Shown piece after piece: positions 15,037 through 22,374 of a stretch of DNA of 64,000 bases. The notes below the pieces were generated by a model. The model saw nothing but the letters and a program-made list of their open reading frames with translations, had not been told where the DNA came from and ran no database searches. This stretch comes from a virus. The stretch covers positions 1 to 64,000 of IMG/VR virus record IMGVR_UViG_3300023223_000669; one strand, written 5' to 3'. The first letter of the stretch is position 1, and each line of letters begins with the position of its first letter. Made by a program: the position numbers and the translations under genes.

Positions 15037-15561
15037 CTATCTCCTGTACCCCGCTTTGATCACACGATCAAGGTCTTTGTTATTATACCATTCGCCTGTC
15101 AAAAGGTAGTGACGACCTCTTGTATACTTCGCGGCCAGCCGTACTTGCTTCTCCACGGGCAGATACGCTAAGCGATCTGGCCGTGAGTTATCTGCCATGT
15201 CTGCAAGCTTAACAGTAATAGCGACAAGAGAATGGTCGTCTCGAATGCGATCTAGATACTGTCGATATGTTTCCTTATGCTTACGCTTCGTGAGTGCGTC
15301 CACGATATCGGCAAGAAAAGGATCGAATCGTACTCGAATATCCTCAAGGGTAATATCGGTATCTTCTACAACATCGTGCAGGAGGGCAGCGATTTGCGTA
15401 TAGCTTTCTTTGTGGGCAACGGAACCCTCAATTGTCATATCTTTGACGGTTTCTGCCACACGAATCGGATGCATAATATAGGGAAAACCAGCTTTATCAA
15501 ACTGGCCGTCGTGTGCCTCTACTGCAAATCGTAGGGCCTTACTGAGTCTTTCTTTTTTCAT
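15037..15561 (-). CDS. MESH1/SpoT-like HD hydrolase
   Basis: 174 residues, the single-domain HD family that hydrolyses (p)ppGpp (MESH1) or related nucleotides. Seen: LRFAVEAHDGQFDKAGFPYI, MHPIRVAETV, ALLHDVVEDTDIT (HDxxED motif), and VAITVKLADMADN with the distal Asp. No synthetase or regulatory domain. The start overlaps the previous stop (ATGA); a longer frame upstream is not used. Could switch off stringent response during infection (inference). Confidence 0.87.
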   Translation of the reverse strand: MKKERLSKALRFAVEAHDGQFDKAGFPYIMHPIRVAETVKDMTIEGSVAHKESYTQIAALLHDVVEDTDITLEDIRVRFDPFLADIVDALTKRKHKETYRQYLDRIRDDHSLVAITVKLADMADNSRPDRLAYLPVEKQVRLAAKYTRGRHYLLTGEWYNNKDLDRVIKAGYRR

Positions 15562-15806
15562 TGTACGTTCGGGTGATTTCTTAGTCGTTGTGGACACGGA
15601 GGGCATTGCTCACCATTATATTCCGTAGGTAGACCACCATCTGCTGGATACGTACTAACAAGTACTCCATCGACAATTACTCCAAGACGTTCTGCCTGTG
15701 AAATCGCATCATCCCATGTACGACCTGATAGATAGCCTCCGAATCTGCGACCATCACTAATTTTACGTATATAAGTAAATGTAAACATTGATTTTTTATT
15801 TGACAT
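15558..15806 (-). CDS. hypothetical protein
   Basis: 82 residues; FTYIRKISDGRRFGGYLSGR then a CPPCPQR tail. Overlaps both neighbours (11 nt upstream; ATGA downstream). Unknown. Confidence 0.65.
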   Translation of the reverse strand: MSNKKSMFTFTYIRKISDGRRFGGYLSGRTWDDAISQAERLGVIVDGVLVSTYPADGGLPTEYNGEQCPPCPQRLRNHPNVQ

Positions 15807-16074
15807 AACTTTCTAGAAATCCAATGAGCTTTTTAGCTTCCTCTCTTGAAAGAATGAAACAATCAAAATGTCCAAAACGTGACCTGCGGCCAAAGATATA
15901 TTGGACAGCACGAATTATACGTTGCCACCATGTACGATTCCACGAGAGCGACACATAAAAATATACTTCGTCAGACCATATGTCGTCTTCGTCCGGTGGA
16001 TCATAAGCCCACTGGAGCGTGTGATCGGGACTTTGACATATACAAATTGAAAAATGTTTTTTACTGTCTTCCAT
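15796..16074 (-). CDS. hypothetical protein
   Basis: 92 residues starting MEDSKKHF, 7 nt after tRNA-Val. The frame continues upstream into the tRNA and that part is excluded. WNRTWWQRIIRAVQYIFGRR forms a basic amphipathic helix. Unknown role. Confidence 0.65.
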   Translation of the reverse strand: MEDSKKHFSICICQSPDHTLQWAYDPPDEDDIWSDEVYFYVSLSWNRTWWQRIIRAVQYIFGRRSRFGHFDCFILSREEAKKLIGFLESYVK

Positions 16075-16081
16075 GTTAGTT

Positions 16082-16155
16082 TGGTGGGCAATGAGTGAAT
16101 CGAACACTCGCCTTTGGTATGTAACACCAACATTCTACCGTTAAACTAATCGCCC
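16082..16155 (-). tRNA. tRNA-Val(UAC)
   Basis: Acceptor GGGCGAT/ATTGCCC, anticodon loop GTTACAT, T arm GAGTG-TTCGATT-CACTC, A73, CCA encoded. Confidence 0.92.
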
Positions 16156-16422
16156 TTATAAGACCTCGTGTTCTTCTAAAAGCCATACCTCGTCTTGAAC
16201 CCAATAGTCCCCATTATCAAACAGGATCTCAAGAGACCATCGGCATGGTCCCATTTCTTGCAAACGCACTTCCCAGAGACCCCTTTCCGTTTGTTCCTCT
16301 AAATCTTCTTGTATATCAGTTTCCACAAAAGCTACAGCAGCTTCACGATCAGCAAAGACTTTCTTGATCTGCGGAGAACAATCAGGATCGTCCCAGCCGC
16401 GTCTGACGATATATACTTTCAT
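16156..16422 (-). CDS. hypothetical protein
   Basis: 88 residues: short basic N-terminus (MKVYIVRRGWDD) then an acidic, Trp-rich body. Ends at the base before tRNA-Val. Unknown. Confidence 0.65.
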   Translation of the reverse strand: MKVYIVRRGWDDPDCSPQIKKVFADREAAVAFVETDIQEDLEEQTERGLWEVRLQEMGPCRWSLEILFDNGDYWVQDEVWLLEEHEVL

Positions 16423-16423
16423 T

Positions 16424-16615
16424 TTAAGAGATCAAGTTATAATCAAAGTCTGGTGCAACTTCGAGAAACTCATTCTTAACGTATTCCGCCAGAACACCAT
16501 AACCACATTTGCGACAAAAAAGCATGTTTAAAGCACCATGTAATTCCATCACAGATATATCATGAGGCCGAGTAGGCGATAAACCAGATCCGTCACAAAC
16601 AATTTTCTTCATCAC
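16424..16615 (-). CDS. small zinc-ribbon-like protein
   Basis: 63 residues: VCDGSGLSPTRP at the start and FCRKCGYGV at 34-42 give a likely zinc ribbon, a pattern common in small phage proteins. Unknown role. Confidence 0.68.
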   Translation of the reverse strand: MMKKIVCDGSGLSPTRPHDISVMELHGALNMLFCRKCGYGVLAEYVKNEFLEVAPDFDYNLIS

Positions 16616-16620
16616 TTATG

Positions 16621-16629
16621 TAGTGTATT
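16621..16629 (+). promoter_or_regulatory. TAGTGTATT motif, probable late promoter
   Basis: 129 nt upstream of the HNH gene at 16758; the RNA would cross tRNA-Thr in antisense. Confidence 0.5.
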
Positions 16630-16658
16630 ATTGAATCAGAGCGAAAACACTTCTATTT

Positions 16659-16733
16659 TGGAGCCGGTTGGAGGAATCGAACCCCCACATCTAATTTACA
16701 AAACTAGACCTCTGCCACTAAGGTTAAACCGGC
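16659..16733 (-). tRNA. tRNA-Thr(UGU)
   Basis: Acceptor GCCGGTT/AACCGGC, anticodon loop TTTGTAA, T loop TTCGATT, CCA encoded. Confidence 0.92.
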
Positions 16734-16757
16734 ATTATATTCTAATGGAGATATCTC

Positions 16758-17318
16758 ATGCTAGACAATTATACCCTAGAAACACTTGTTAGTCAAGGAC
16801 TTTCTCAACACGAAATGGCTGAAAAACTCAATTGCAGTCAGTCTCATGTTTTCCGTAGCTTGCGTCACCACGATCTACAGACTAGGTTTACTGGTCGATC
16901 TTCTATTCGCAATTGTATTCAGTGTGATCAGCCATATAAGGCTCATGGCAATAGGCAGAAATATTGCTCTCATACCTGTCAACATCGCTTCGCATATGAA
17001 CGCTATATTGAAAAGTGGCTATGTGGAGAAAAGGATAGCTTAGTTGCTTACTCTATTTCAAATCACATTCGACGCTGGTTGATCGAGCGACGTGGCGAGC
17101 AATGCTGGGAGTGCGGCTGGAATGAAAAACACCCAATTGGGGGCAATGTTCCTTTGGAAGCTGATCATATTGACGGCAATCACAGGAACAATATGCCAGA
17201 AAATCTACGCTTACTTTGTCCTAATTGTCATTCGTTAACCCCTACATACAAAGCTCGTAATAAGGGCAACGGTCGTCACGCAAGACGCGAACGATATCGA
17301 GCAGGTAAAAGTTATTAA
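16758..17318 (+). CDS. HNH endonuclease with HTH
   Basis: 186 residues. HTH at 11-35 (SQGLSQHEMAEKLNCSQSHV), a zinc finger (CIQC...CSHTC), then HNH: CWECGWNEKHP, LEADHIDGNHRNN, LLCPNCHSLTPTY. Shine-Dalgarno GGAGA. Plus-strand island in a minus operon, convergent with the gene at 17315. Confidence 0.88.
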   Translation: MLDNYTLETLVSQGLSQHEMAEKLNCSQSHVFRSLRHHDLQTRFTGRSSIRNCIQCDQPYKAHGNRQKYCSHTCQHRFAYERYIEKWLCGEKDSLVAYSISNHIRRWLIERRGEQCWECGWNEKHPIGGNVPLEADHIDGNHRNNMPENLRLLCPNCHSLTPTYKARNKGNGRHARRERYRAGKSY

Positions 17319-17488
17319 CTGGCGTGTTTTTCTAAGGCATCCACCTGGGATGCGGCCCGCATGGCTACTACATCCTGCATGTCTAATCCTTCTTTTTCTG
17401 CTGCTTCTCGCACTTCTGCCATATAGTGAGCATTTGCACGAATACCAGCAGCAACAATAGTCATTAGTAGCAATCTATTTTCATTCAT
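17315..17488 (-). CDS. small hypothetical protein
   Basis: 57 residues (MNENRLLLMTIVAAG...), likely all-helical; overlaps the end of the HNH gene by 4 nt. Unknown. Confidence 0.6.
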   Translation of the reverse strand: MNENRLLLMTIVAAGIRANAHYMAEVREAAEKEGLDMQDVVAMRAASQVDALEKHAS

Positions 17489-17512
17489 CTGTTTAACATC
17501 TCTTTTGGAATT

Positions 17513-17665
17513 TTATAAGGAGTACGACTCTTTGCTTCTCTCGTCTAACCAAGCTCTGTACGGCACATAACACTCCTCGCACATATCACCGAAGGCTGTT
17601 CTTCTGGCAAGCGGCACAGGAGCCTTGATAGATTTCTTACAACCAATACACGTTTTATCTTTCAC
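17513..17665 (-). CDS. four-cysteine zinc-binding peptide
   Basis: 50 residues from GTG: CIGCKK...MCEECY gives two C-x2-C knuckles 25 residues apart, a likely zinc ribbon. Starts 2 nt after the HAD gene stop. Confidence 0.65.
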   Translation of the reverse strand: MKDKTCIGCKKSIKAPVPLARRTAFGDMCEECYVPYRAWLDERSKESYSL

Positions 17666-17667
17666 GA

Positions 17668-18246
17668 TTATCTTAAAAAGGACTCTTCTAATCGTTTGTG
17701 TACCTCGTCGTATCCGTCTTCGATACTGACTAGGTTTGTGTGTAATTCTGATGAGTAGTTGACTACTCCCAATCCTCGTGGTCTATTTTTCAGCCACAAT
17801 TCCATGAAGGGCCAGTAGTCGTCTACGAAAACTCTACCATAGGCAATACGCTTGTCGTCCGTGATATGTAATGTGGCGAAGGGCATGTTTTCACGCACCC
17901 AATCCACCTTTTCCATCCAGGCCCGCGATCCAGTCGTCGGACCTTTCGTCAATACATGGATATCATACCCGATGGACCGGCATATGTCAAGCACTTTCCA
18001 GCCCCATTCTAGGCGAGGAAGATTCCGCCAGAAACCAGGCTCTTTCTTGATGGCTTGAGCACGCTCATACCAGTAATCAGGCATTTGCCAGAGATCCTGC
18101 GGGAATTCTTCTTCTGGCGATTTCATTGCTTTCAAGCGTTCCCGCAGAGGTCCTTGAAAGTTGACAAGGGTTTCATCCATGTCAAACAGGGCGATCTTAT
18201 CAGGATTGAGAGCTTTTGGATTTACGTAGCCTGGGGGTAGACTCAT
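17668..18246 (-). CDS. HAD-family phosphatase (5'-nucleotidase-like)
   Basis: 192 residues. HAD motif I FDMDETLVNF with the nucleophile Asp, motif II HVLTKG, and FVDDYWPFM as motif IV; the cap between I and II is typical of 5'(3')-deoxyribonucleotidases, also found in other phages. The start is the ATG overlapping the stop of the upstream peptide (ATGA) and preceded by AAGGA; a longer frame to 18363 is out of phase with that peptide and rejected. Confidence 0.85.
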   Translation of the reverse strand: MSLPPGYVNPKALNPDKIALFDMDETLVNFQGPLRERLKAMKSPEEEFPQDLWQMPDYWYERAQAIKKEPGFWRNLPRLEWGWKVLDICRSIGYDIHVLTKGPTTGSRAWMEKVDWVRENMPFATLHITDDKRIAYGRVFVDDYWPFMELWLKNRPRGLGVVNYSSELHTNLVSIEDGYDEVHKRLEESFLR

Positions 18247-18419
18247 GCAGTTTTCCTTTGGACATTGTATAGACGATGCCCGCCCGCTCTGTTTTGATTG
18301 ATCGTGCGGCAATACCTGTAGGCGGCACTCTTGCTGGTGAACTCGGCGTTGCCGACCATCCAAGTGTTTGTCATTGTTGTTTTATAGACTTCTTGTTTTT
18401 TCTTTCTAGTTTTGACCAT
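18243..18419 (-). CDS. small basic protein
   Basis: 58 residues: Lys/Arg-rich N-terminus (MVKTRKKKQ), then FTSKSAAYRYCRTIN, a pattern seen in small phage proteins. AAAGG 8 nt before the ATG; ATGA coupling to the HAD gene. 30 nt after tRNA-Glu. Confidence 0.68.
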   Translation of the reverse strand: MVKTRKKKQEVYKTTMTNTWMVGNAEFTSKSAAYRYCRTINQNRAGGHRLYNVQRKTA

Positions 18420-18449
18420 GATATTGCCTTTGTTTGCGGTAAATTGAAT

Positions 18450-18524
18450 TGGTCACCCCAGACAGTTTCGATCTGTCTTCTCCACGTTGAAAGCGTAGTA
18501 TCCTAGCCAGTAGACGATGGGGCG
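18450..18524 (-). tRNA. tRNA-Glu(UUC)
   Basis: Acceptor CGCCCCA/TGGGGTG, anticodon arm CTACG-CTTTCAA-CGTGG, T arm GACAG/CTGTC, A73, CCA encoded. Confidence 0.87.
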
Positions 18525-18799
18525 AAGCGGCGTTGAGGATTCCAACCTCTACAGTCCCGAAGACGTTAAGGATTCTAACCTTTACAGCCCTGTATGAGAC
18601 TCCAGGTGATTCTCCTAACCTGACCTCGCCTCGCCAAAGAGACAAGTGGCGAGACGAGGCGTAGGTCGGGAGGTCTGCCCGGAGTGATCTAAGAAGGCTG
18701 GGCTACAGTGTGATCAATGCTTGTACCGATCAGCCAATATTGATCGCTTTAAAGACGTGCTAAATACACATTGCACATATAGTTGATCGCCTTCTTGTT
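18525..18799 (-). ncRNA. gene-free structured stretch
   Basis: No convincing ORF. Two tandem units of about 33 nt carry T-arm-like hairpins (GAGG-TTGGAAT-CCTC and AAGG-TTAGAAT-CCTT on the minus strand). A long imperfect hairpin with core CTCGCCA/TGGCGAG and flanking GACCT/AGGTC lies at about 18626-18686. Candidate structured RNA or decayed tRNA remains. Confidence 0.4.
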
Positions 18800-18875
18800 T
18801 GGTGGACCGGGGCGGTTACGATCCGCCGATCCCTGATTGCAAGTCAGGAGTTTTACCGATTAGAACTACCAGCCC
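18800..18875 (-). tRNA. tRNA-Ala(UGC)
   Basis: Acceptor GGGCTGG/CCGGTCC with the G3-U70 pair that defines tRNA-Ala, anticodon arm CCTGA-CTTGCAA-TCAGG, A73, CCA encoded. Confidence 0.92.
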
Positions 18876-18935
18876 ATTCGCCTCGCTCACAAGGCGTTGT
18901 TTCAAGTGGCCTTTTATACTCATACCCAGGAGTAG

Positions 18936-19019
18936 CTCGAAACTGACCCGCCGAGATCGACCCCCACAACTCACGCCCAGCATTACCTGATAGTGGGGAT
19001 CTCGACCTCTGGTTTCGAG
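18936..19019 (-). ncRNA. long inverted repeat, candidate structured RNA
   Basis: Arms CTCGAAAC and GTTTCGAG close an 84-nt element with an inner stem (GAGATC/GATCTC plus CCCAC/GTGGG). No ORF in 18876-19129. A hairpin CGCCTTG-TGAG-CGAGGCG lies just after tRNA-Ala. Confidence 0.4.
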
Positions 19020-19090
19020 TGAATTATTGGGCTGTTCTCCTATATACTATAGAATGCCTTGCCAGGAGTCTAGAGATTTGAGCACAGCCC

Positions 19091-19120
19091 ACCCCCCAGG
19101 GAGACCGGGGGGTCTGTTTT
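19091..19120 (+). terminator. hairpin, terminator-like
   Basis: ACCCCCC/GGGGGGT with a 9-nt loop, then CTGTTTTG. Lies just before the late motif at 19130, where it could block read-through from upstream. Confidence 0.5.
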
Positions 19121-19129
19121 GTAACCGCT

Positions 19130-19138
19130 TAGTGTATT
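19130..19138 (+). promoter_or_regulatory. TAGTGTATT motif, probable late promoter
   Basis: Followed by TTGGAGG and the HNH ATG at 19161. Confidence 0.65.
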
Positions 19139-19160
19139 TCTATTTGGAGGCAAATCAAAT

Positions 19161-19664
19161 ATGTTACAACCAAGCGAAAGATCTTGTGAAACTTGTGGTG
19201 ATACTTTTATACCTCACTACAAAAATATAAACAAACCCAAAAAAGGGCGTTTCTGTTCTATTAGCTGTTCTAGTAAACGACAACGCTATTGGACTAAGAT
19301 CCCCAATGTGATTTGTTCTTATTGTGATAAACCATTTTATAAATGTAAATCCAAACAATTAACATCTAGGTCGGGTCACTATTTTTGTTGCCGTCAACAT
19401 CGAGATTTAGCATTGCGTGTGGGCACCGCAAAAACTATTGAAGCTATACAGCCGTTAAGATATCGTGGACAAGAATGTGTAGCATATGATTATCGCATTG
19501 TAGCACTTCGTCACTATAAACCTATTTGTCATAGATGTGATTTTAAACAAAAACCAGAAATACTAATCGTCCATCACAAGGATAGAGATAGGTCTAATAA
19601 TTTGTTAGACAATCTTGAAATACTCTGTCCCAATTGTCATGCTACAGAACACTATGGGGAGTGA
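19161..19664 (+). CDS. HNH endonuclease
   Basis: 167 residues, four zinc knuckles (CETCGDTF, CSISC, CSYCDKPF, CCRQH), then HNH: CHRCDFKQ, LIVHHKDRDRSNN, ILCPNCHATEH. GGAGG ribosome site. Lies inside the tRNA island, a typical spot for mobile endonucleases. Confidence 0.88.
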   Translation: MLQPSERSCETCGDTFIPHYKNINKPKKGRFCSISCSSKRQRYWTKIPNVICSYCDKPFYKCKSKQLTSRSGHYFCCRQHRDLALRVGTAKTIEAIQPLRYRGQECVAYDYRIVALRHYKPICHRCDFKQKPEILIVHHKDRDRSNNLLDNLEILCPNCHATEHYGE

Positions 19665-19665
19665 T

Positions 19666-19741
19666 TGGAGCATCGCCCGGATCCTGCCACCGGAACTACA
19701 GCTTGGAAGGCTGTCGTGTTACTTTTAAACACCAGCGATGC
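19666..19741 (-). tRNA. tRNA-Gly(UCC)
   Basis: Acceptor GCATCGC/GCGATGC, D stem GTGT/ACAC, anticodon arm ACAGC-CTTCCAA-GCTGT, CCA encoded. T loop GGCAGGA is atypical. Confidence 0.88.
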
Positions 19742-19792
19742 GTAAAAATGATTTTCTGGAAAAACTCTACAAGTATCCAGATATATGCTTAG

Positions 19793-19914
19793 TGGTCGTT
19801 TCGGCACGAATTGAACGTGCTCCTCCCACTGTTCGGGCGGGCGTGCTCGGTCCCGATTGGAGAGACCCGACTGACAATACCAATCATGATCAGTCGCCAT
19901 TACACCACAAAACG
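19793..19914 (-). tRNA. oversized tRNA-like element, perhaps Trp(CCA)
   Basis: 122 nt. Acceptor CGTTTTG/CGAAACG, T arm GCACG-TTCAATT-CGTGC, A73 and CCA are all intact. Between them lie three hairpins instead of two: GACTGA/TCAGTC with a GG-containing loop, GGTC/GACC enclosing CTCCAAT (Trp-like loop), and a GC-rich third arm. No Trp tRNA is otherwise present. Could be a real but aberrant tRNA or a mimic. Confidence 0.45.
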
Positions 19915-20496
19915 TATTTACGATCCACGACTAACGCCTAACCATGCCTGCGTCCGATCGCTCTATCATGTAGGGTTATTGCATATGACAGCATAAAACA
20001 CCACGGGCCGCATGTCTGCGACAGGAGCACCCTCCTGGACGACACGGGACTCGCACCCGCTTTGGCTTCTAGATCATCACTAATCCGTGGTTGTACAACG
20101 TTATCGCTGATGTCTTTCTTCGTCCCTTATCCATGTCCGGCATGGATTGGCACACATGGTAGTTCTGGTGCCGGGATCGGTACTTGATCATCGCAGACCT
20201 ACCTGTCCGCTGCGATAACGTATTTTGAAAGCTAGTACGAAACACAATCGCATCCTGTTAAGGTCCTATTACTAAGGGTTATTGATTATGTCTCTGGCAA
20301 ACTCGCGTAGCTAACGCAAGGACCTGTTTCCTGTCCACCACTAGCTTATTCTGTTCGCTCCGCTCACGGAGCGTTGTGCGTGCTGGGAATAGGTGCCCTT
20401 CACCCAGCTATACCTCCCACCTACTGCTCGGAATGAGCAGCGTTGGCTTTATATCATGAAATTACTAAGCGTCCCTAGCGTTTTCATGCTACTCTA
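19915..20496 (-). ncRNA. gene-free structured stretch in the tRNA island
   Basis: About 580 nt without a convincing ORF. Minus-strand hairpins: CTGCTC/GAGCAG, CGCTCCG-TGAG-CGGAGCG, ATCGCAG/CTGCGAT around 20 nt, and a T-arm-like GCGGG-TGCGAGT-CCCGT near 20040 whose flanks partly pair as an acceptor but lack CCA. Candidate large ncRNA of the GOLLD/ROOL kind, or eroded tRNAs. Confidence 0.4.
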
Positions 20497-20571
20497 TGGT
20501 GGACCGAATGGGGTTCTCGCCCATATCTCCGCTTGGAAAATCCGGTGTTTTGTAGTTTAAACTACCAGCCC
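20497..20571 (-). tRNA. tRNA, anticodon probably UUC but irregular
   Basis: Acceptor GGGCTGG/TCGGTCC, D stem GTTT/AAAC, T arm ATGGG-CGAGAAC-CCCAT, CCA encoded. The anticodon stem has only three pairs (CCG/CGG); standard spacing reads UUC. It has the same acceptor as tRNA-Ala including G3-U70, so charging is uncertain. Confidence 0.6.
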
Positions 20572-20574
20572 GTT

Positions 20575-20943
20575 CTAGTTTACTCGATACTCTTGGTAGC
20601 CATTACCAACAGTAATCGTTTTCTTGTTCTGAATTTCGCGGGCAGGCATCAGGTAGTTGATCCCGCCAGCATGAATGAATAACATTTCGACTGTAGTATT
20701 GTCGAAGGGTTGAACGTCTGTGCCCTGTGTACCTCCCTTGGTGCAGAGGCCCACTTCATACGATCCAGGGCGACGTGCGAACAGCGTCGTCTTGACGGAC
20801 ACTCTGGCGAGTACTCCATCGTTATCCACGATTAGGTCATAAGGTTGGCTATCGTTAAGAGGAATTGATACTCTCATCCCATTTCTAGTGAAATAGGCAA
20901 TCGCCTCACCTAGACCAATATTACCAATTGTTTTAGTTTTCAT
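20575..20943 (-). CDS. PD-(D/E)XK-type nuclease-like protein
   Basis: 122 residues: KTIGNIGLGEAIAYFTRNG, then YDLIVDNDGVLARVSVKTTLF, which fits the E...D...VxVK pattern of small endonuclease-fold (DUF4365/PDDEXK_11-like) proteins. The acidic-to-Lys spacing is right but the family call is by eye. Flanked by tRNAs on both sides. Confidence 0.65.
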   Translation of the reverse strand: MKTKTIGNIGLGEAIAYFTRNGMRVSIPLNDSQPYDLIVDNDGVLARVSVKTTLFARRPGSYEVGLCTKGGTQGTDVQPFDNTTVEMLFIHAGGINYLMPAREIQNKKTITVGNGYQEYRVN

Positions 20944-20946
20944 ATC

Positions 20947-21034
20947 TGGTGCCGCATCTGAGAATCGAACTCAGCGAGGGCCTGAGCCCACCAGATTTAC
21001 AGCCTGGTCCGTCTCCATAACGGTATACTACGAC
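20947..21034 (-). tRNA. tRNA-Tyr(GUA)
   Basis: Anticodon arm CCAGG-CTGTAAA-TCTGG, long variable arm (GGGC/GCCC) as expected for bacterial Tyr, D stem CCGT/ACGG, T loop TTCGATT, CCA. Acceptor GTCGTAG/ATGCGGC has two G-U pairs and a G-A at the base. Confidence 0.87.
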
Positions 21035-21060
21035 GTTCGCTTCGCTCACGAAGCGATGAT

Positions 21061-21128
21061 TGGTCGGGCGTGTGGACTTACACCACGCTACTTCCCTCAT
21101 GAAAGGCTGTAGGATATCTATTCGCCCG
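21061..21128 (-). tRNA. compact tRNA-like element with CAU loop
   Basis: 68 nt. Acceptor CGGGCG/CGCCCG, T arm of only 4 bp (GTGG-TGTAAGT-CCAC), short D arm (TAG/CTA), loop TTCATGA reading CAU, A73, CCA encoded. Reduced arms make function uncertain. Confidence 0.5.
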
Positions 21129-21169
21129 CCGACCCACGGTATAGCTATAGTGCCGTGGTGCGGTGTACC

Positions 21170-21301
21170 TTGTCATTTCGCCATCTACTTTCTTCGTTTG
21201 AATTCTTGTTAACTCTGTAGTGCAGATAACTTCTTGGTCTGTTAAACGATTATCCTAGTTTAAACAAGTTTATAGGGTCGCCAGGCACACTGAAATGACA
21301 A
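21170..21301 (-). ncRNA. candidate structured ncRNA with 10-bp closing stem
   Basis: TTGTCATTTC and GAAATGACAA pair perfectly at the ends of a 132-nt element. Inside are GTTTAAAC/GTTTAAC and CAGA/TCTG hairpins. No ORF. Neighbouring hairpin CCACGG/CCGTGG at about 21135-21159. Confidence 0.5.
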
Positions 21302-21311
21302 TGTAGGATAT

Positions 21312-21412
21312 TGAGGATAGGAGGACTCGAACCTCCATTTCGAGCGTTTCAAATAGTACTCGAAAACCAGTCCTGACCGACTGTGCATTGGACTCTATTC
21401 AGCCATATCCCC
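21312..21412 (-). tRNA. class II tRNA, probably Leu(CAG), no encoded CCA
   Basis: 101 nt. Acceptor GGGGATA/TATCCTC, T arm GGAGG-TTCGAGT-CCTCC, very long variable arm (TTTCGAG/CTCGAAA). The anticodon arm CAGTC/GACTG has an odd 6-nt loop GGTCAG, or an 8-nt loop if the stem is 4 bp; CAG with a 3' G fits Leu. Discriminator A is followed by ATA. Confidence 0.6.
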
Positions 21413-22001
21413 AGGCCCGCTTTCATGGTCAGTGTCCACGGGCTGTTCTACCCTTAGCCTTAGCACGTATCGGGGTATGCCAGTCCGAACCCAATACTCG
21501 CGACAGACCGATTCTCCTCGCTGGCCGGGGTGTCGGTTACGCCCTACCTCTAGGGCTAAGGGAAACGCACAAGACTTTGTAGCTACGCTTATGCGTTGTT
21601 CGGTGGAGGAATCCCCTTGCACCATGATTCCTCTGCTATCCGCCATTCGTGCCGATGCAAAGATAGCCGGGCGTTTTTACGTGCAGCCCTGAGCACGATG
21701 TACGGTACGGTCGTCACCCGCTTGTATAACACCCGGTTGGTGTCACCTTTTTCAGCTTCAAAAAGATGCCTCACGAACCACCGTGATGGCCGGATGGGGA
21801 GTGACTAGTCTCCCAATAATGCCCGGCGTCACCAGGCTATTCTACGTCGCAAGCTCTAGAGTGCTTGCCCAGGCTGTCGAGATTTATTACAGGATATCCT
21901 GGTCTCGATCCGGTCGCTTGCCTTGCGACGTTGTGTTCGGTGGAGGGTTTTGACTATTTCTAATATGGCATGCCGCTAAGCACCACCCTCCGTGCCGTTT
22001 G
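21413..22001 (-). ncRNA. gene-free structured stretch, candidate large ncRNA
   Basis: About 590 nt next to tRNAs without a credible ORF; the open frames are GC-shadow frames on both strands. It ends with a tRNA-like 7-bp stem (GGAGGGT at 21991-21985 with ACCCTCC at 21948-21942) around a 36-nt core, too short for a tRNA. Size and position resemble phage GOLLD or ROOL RNA loci; no sequence match was tested. Confidence 0.4.
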
Positions 22002-22010
22002 TAGTGTATT
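22002..22010 (+). promoter_or_regulatory. TAGTGTATT motif, probable late promoter
   Basis: Followed by TGAGG and the HNH ATG at 22033. Confidence 0.65.
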
Positions 22011-22032
22011 AACATGATGAGGTAATCCTATC

Positions 22033-22374
22033 ATGCAATGTACTTATCATTTATGCAACAACATACTTACTGGAAAACAGACTAAATACTGTTCTCTTAG
22101 CTGTAAAAACAAAGCTGGTGTCAGGAAATTTCGTAGGAACCTCAAGAGACGAGCGGTCGTCTACAAAGGTGGCAAGTGTCTTCGCTGCGGATATAATCGC
22201 TATGTTGAAGCGTTGGAGTTTCATCATAGAGATCCTGACGAAAAAGACTTTACCATTTCTAAATACATGAGAAGCTGTGGAAAGTCTACTTCATGGGATA
22301 CCATTGCGTTAGAACTGGACAAATGTGATATGTTGTGTTCTAATTGCCACAAAGGAATGCATGCTGTCGCATAG
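22033..22374 (+). CDS. HNH endonuclease
   Basis: 113 residues: knuckle CTYHLCN/CSLSCKNK, then KGGKCLRCGYN, ALEFHHRDPDEKDFTI, LDKCDMLCSNCHKGMH. Same subfamily as 1990, 26120 and 32048, shorter N-terminus. Confidence 0.87.
   Translation: MQCTYHLCNNILTGKQTKYCSLSCKNKAGVRKFRRNLKRRAVVYKGGKCLRCGYNRYVEALEFHHRDPDEKDFTISKYMRSCGKSTSWDTIALELDKCDMLCSNCHKGMHAVA

Noticed and set aside
21388-21808. Open frames on both strands of about 60-86 codons in the tRNA island
   Set aside because: No ribosome site or promoter, odd composition, and the DNA is hairpin-rich with frames on both strands; better read as noncoding.
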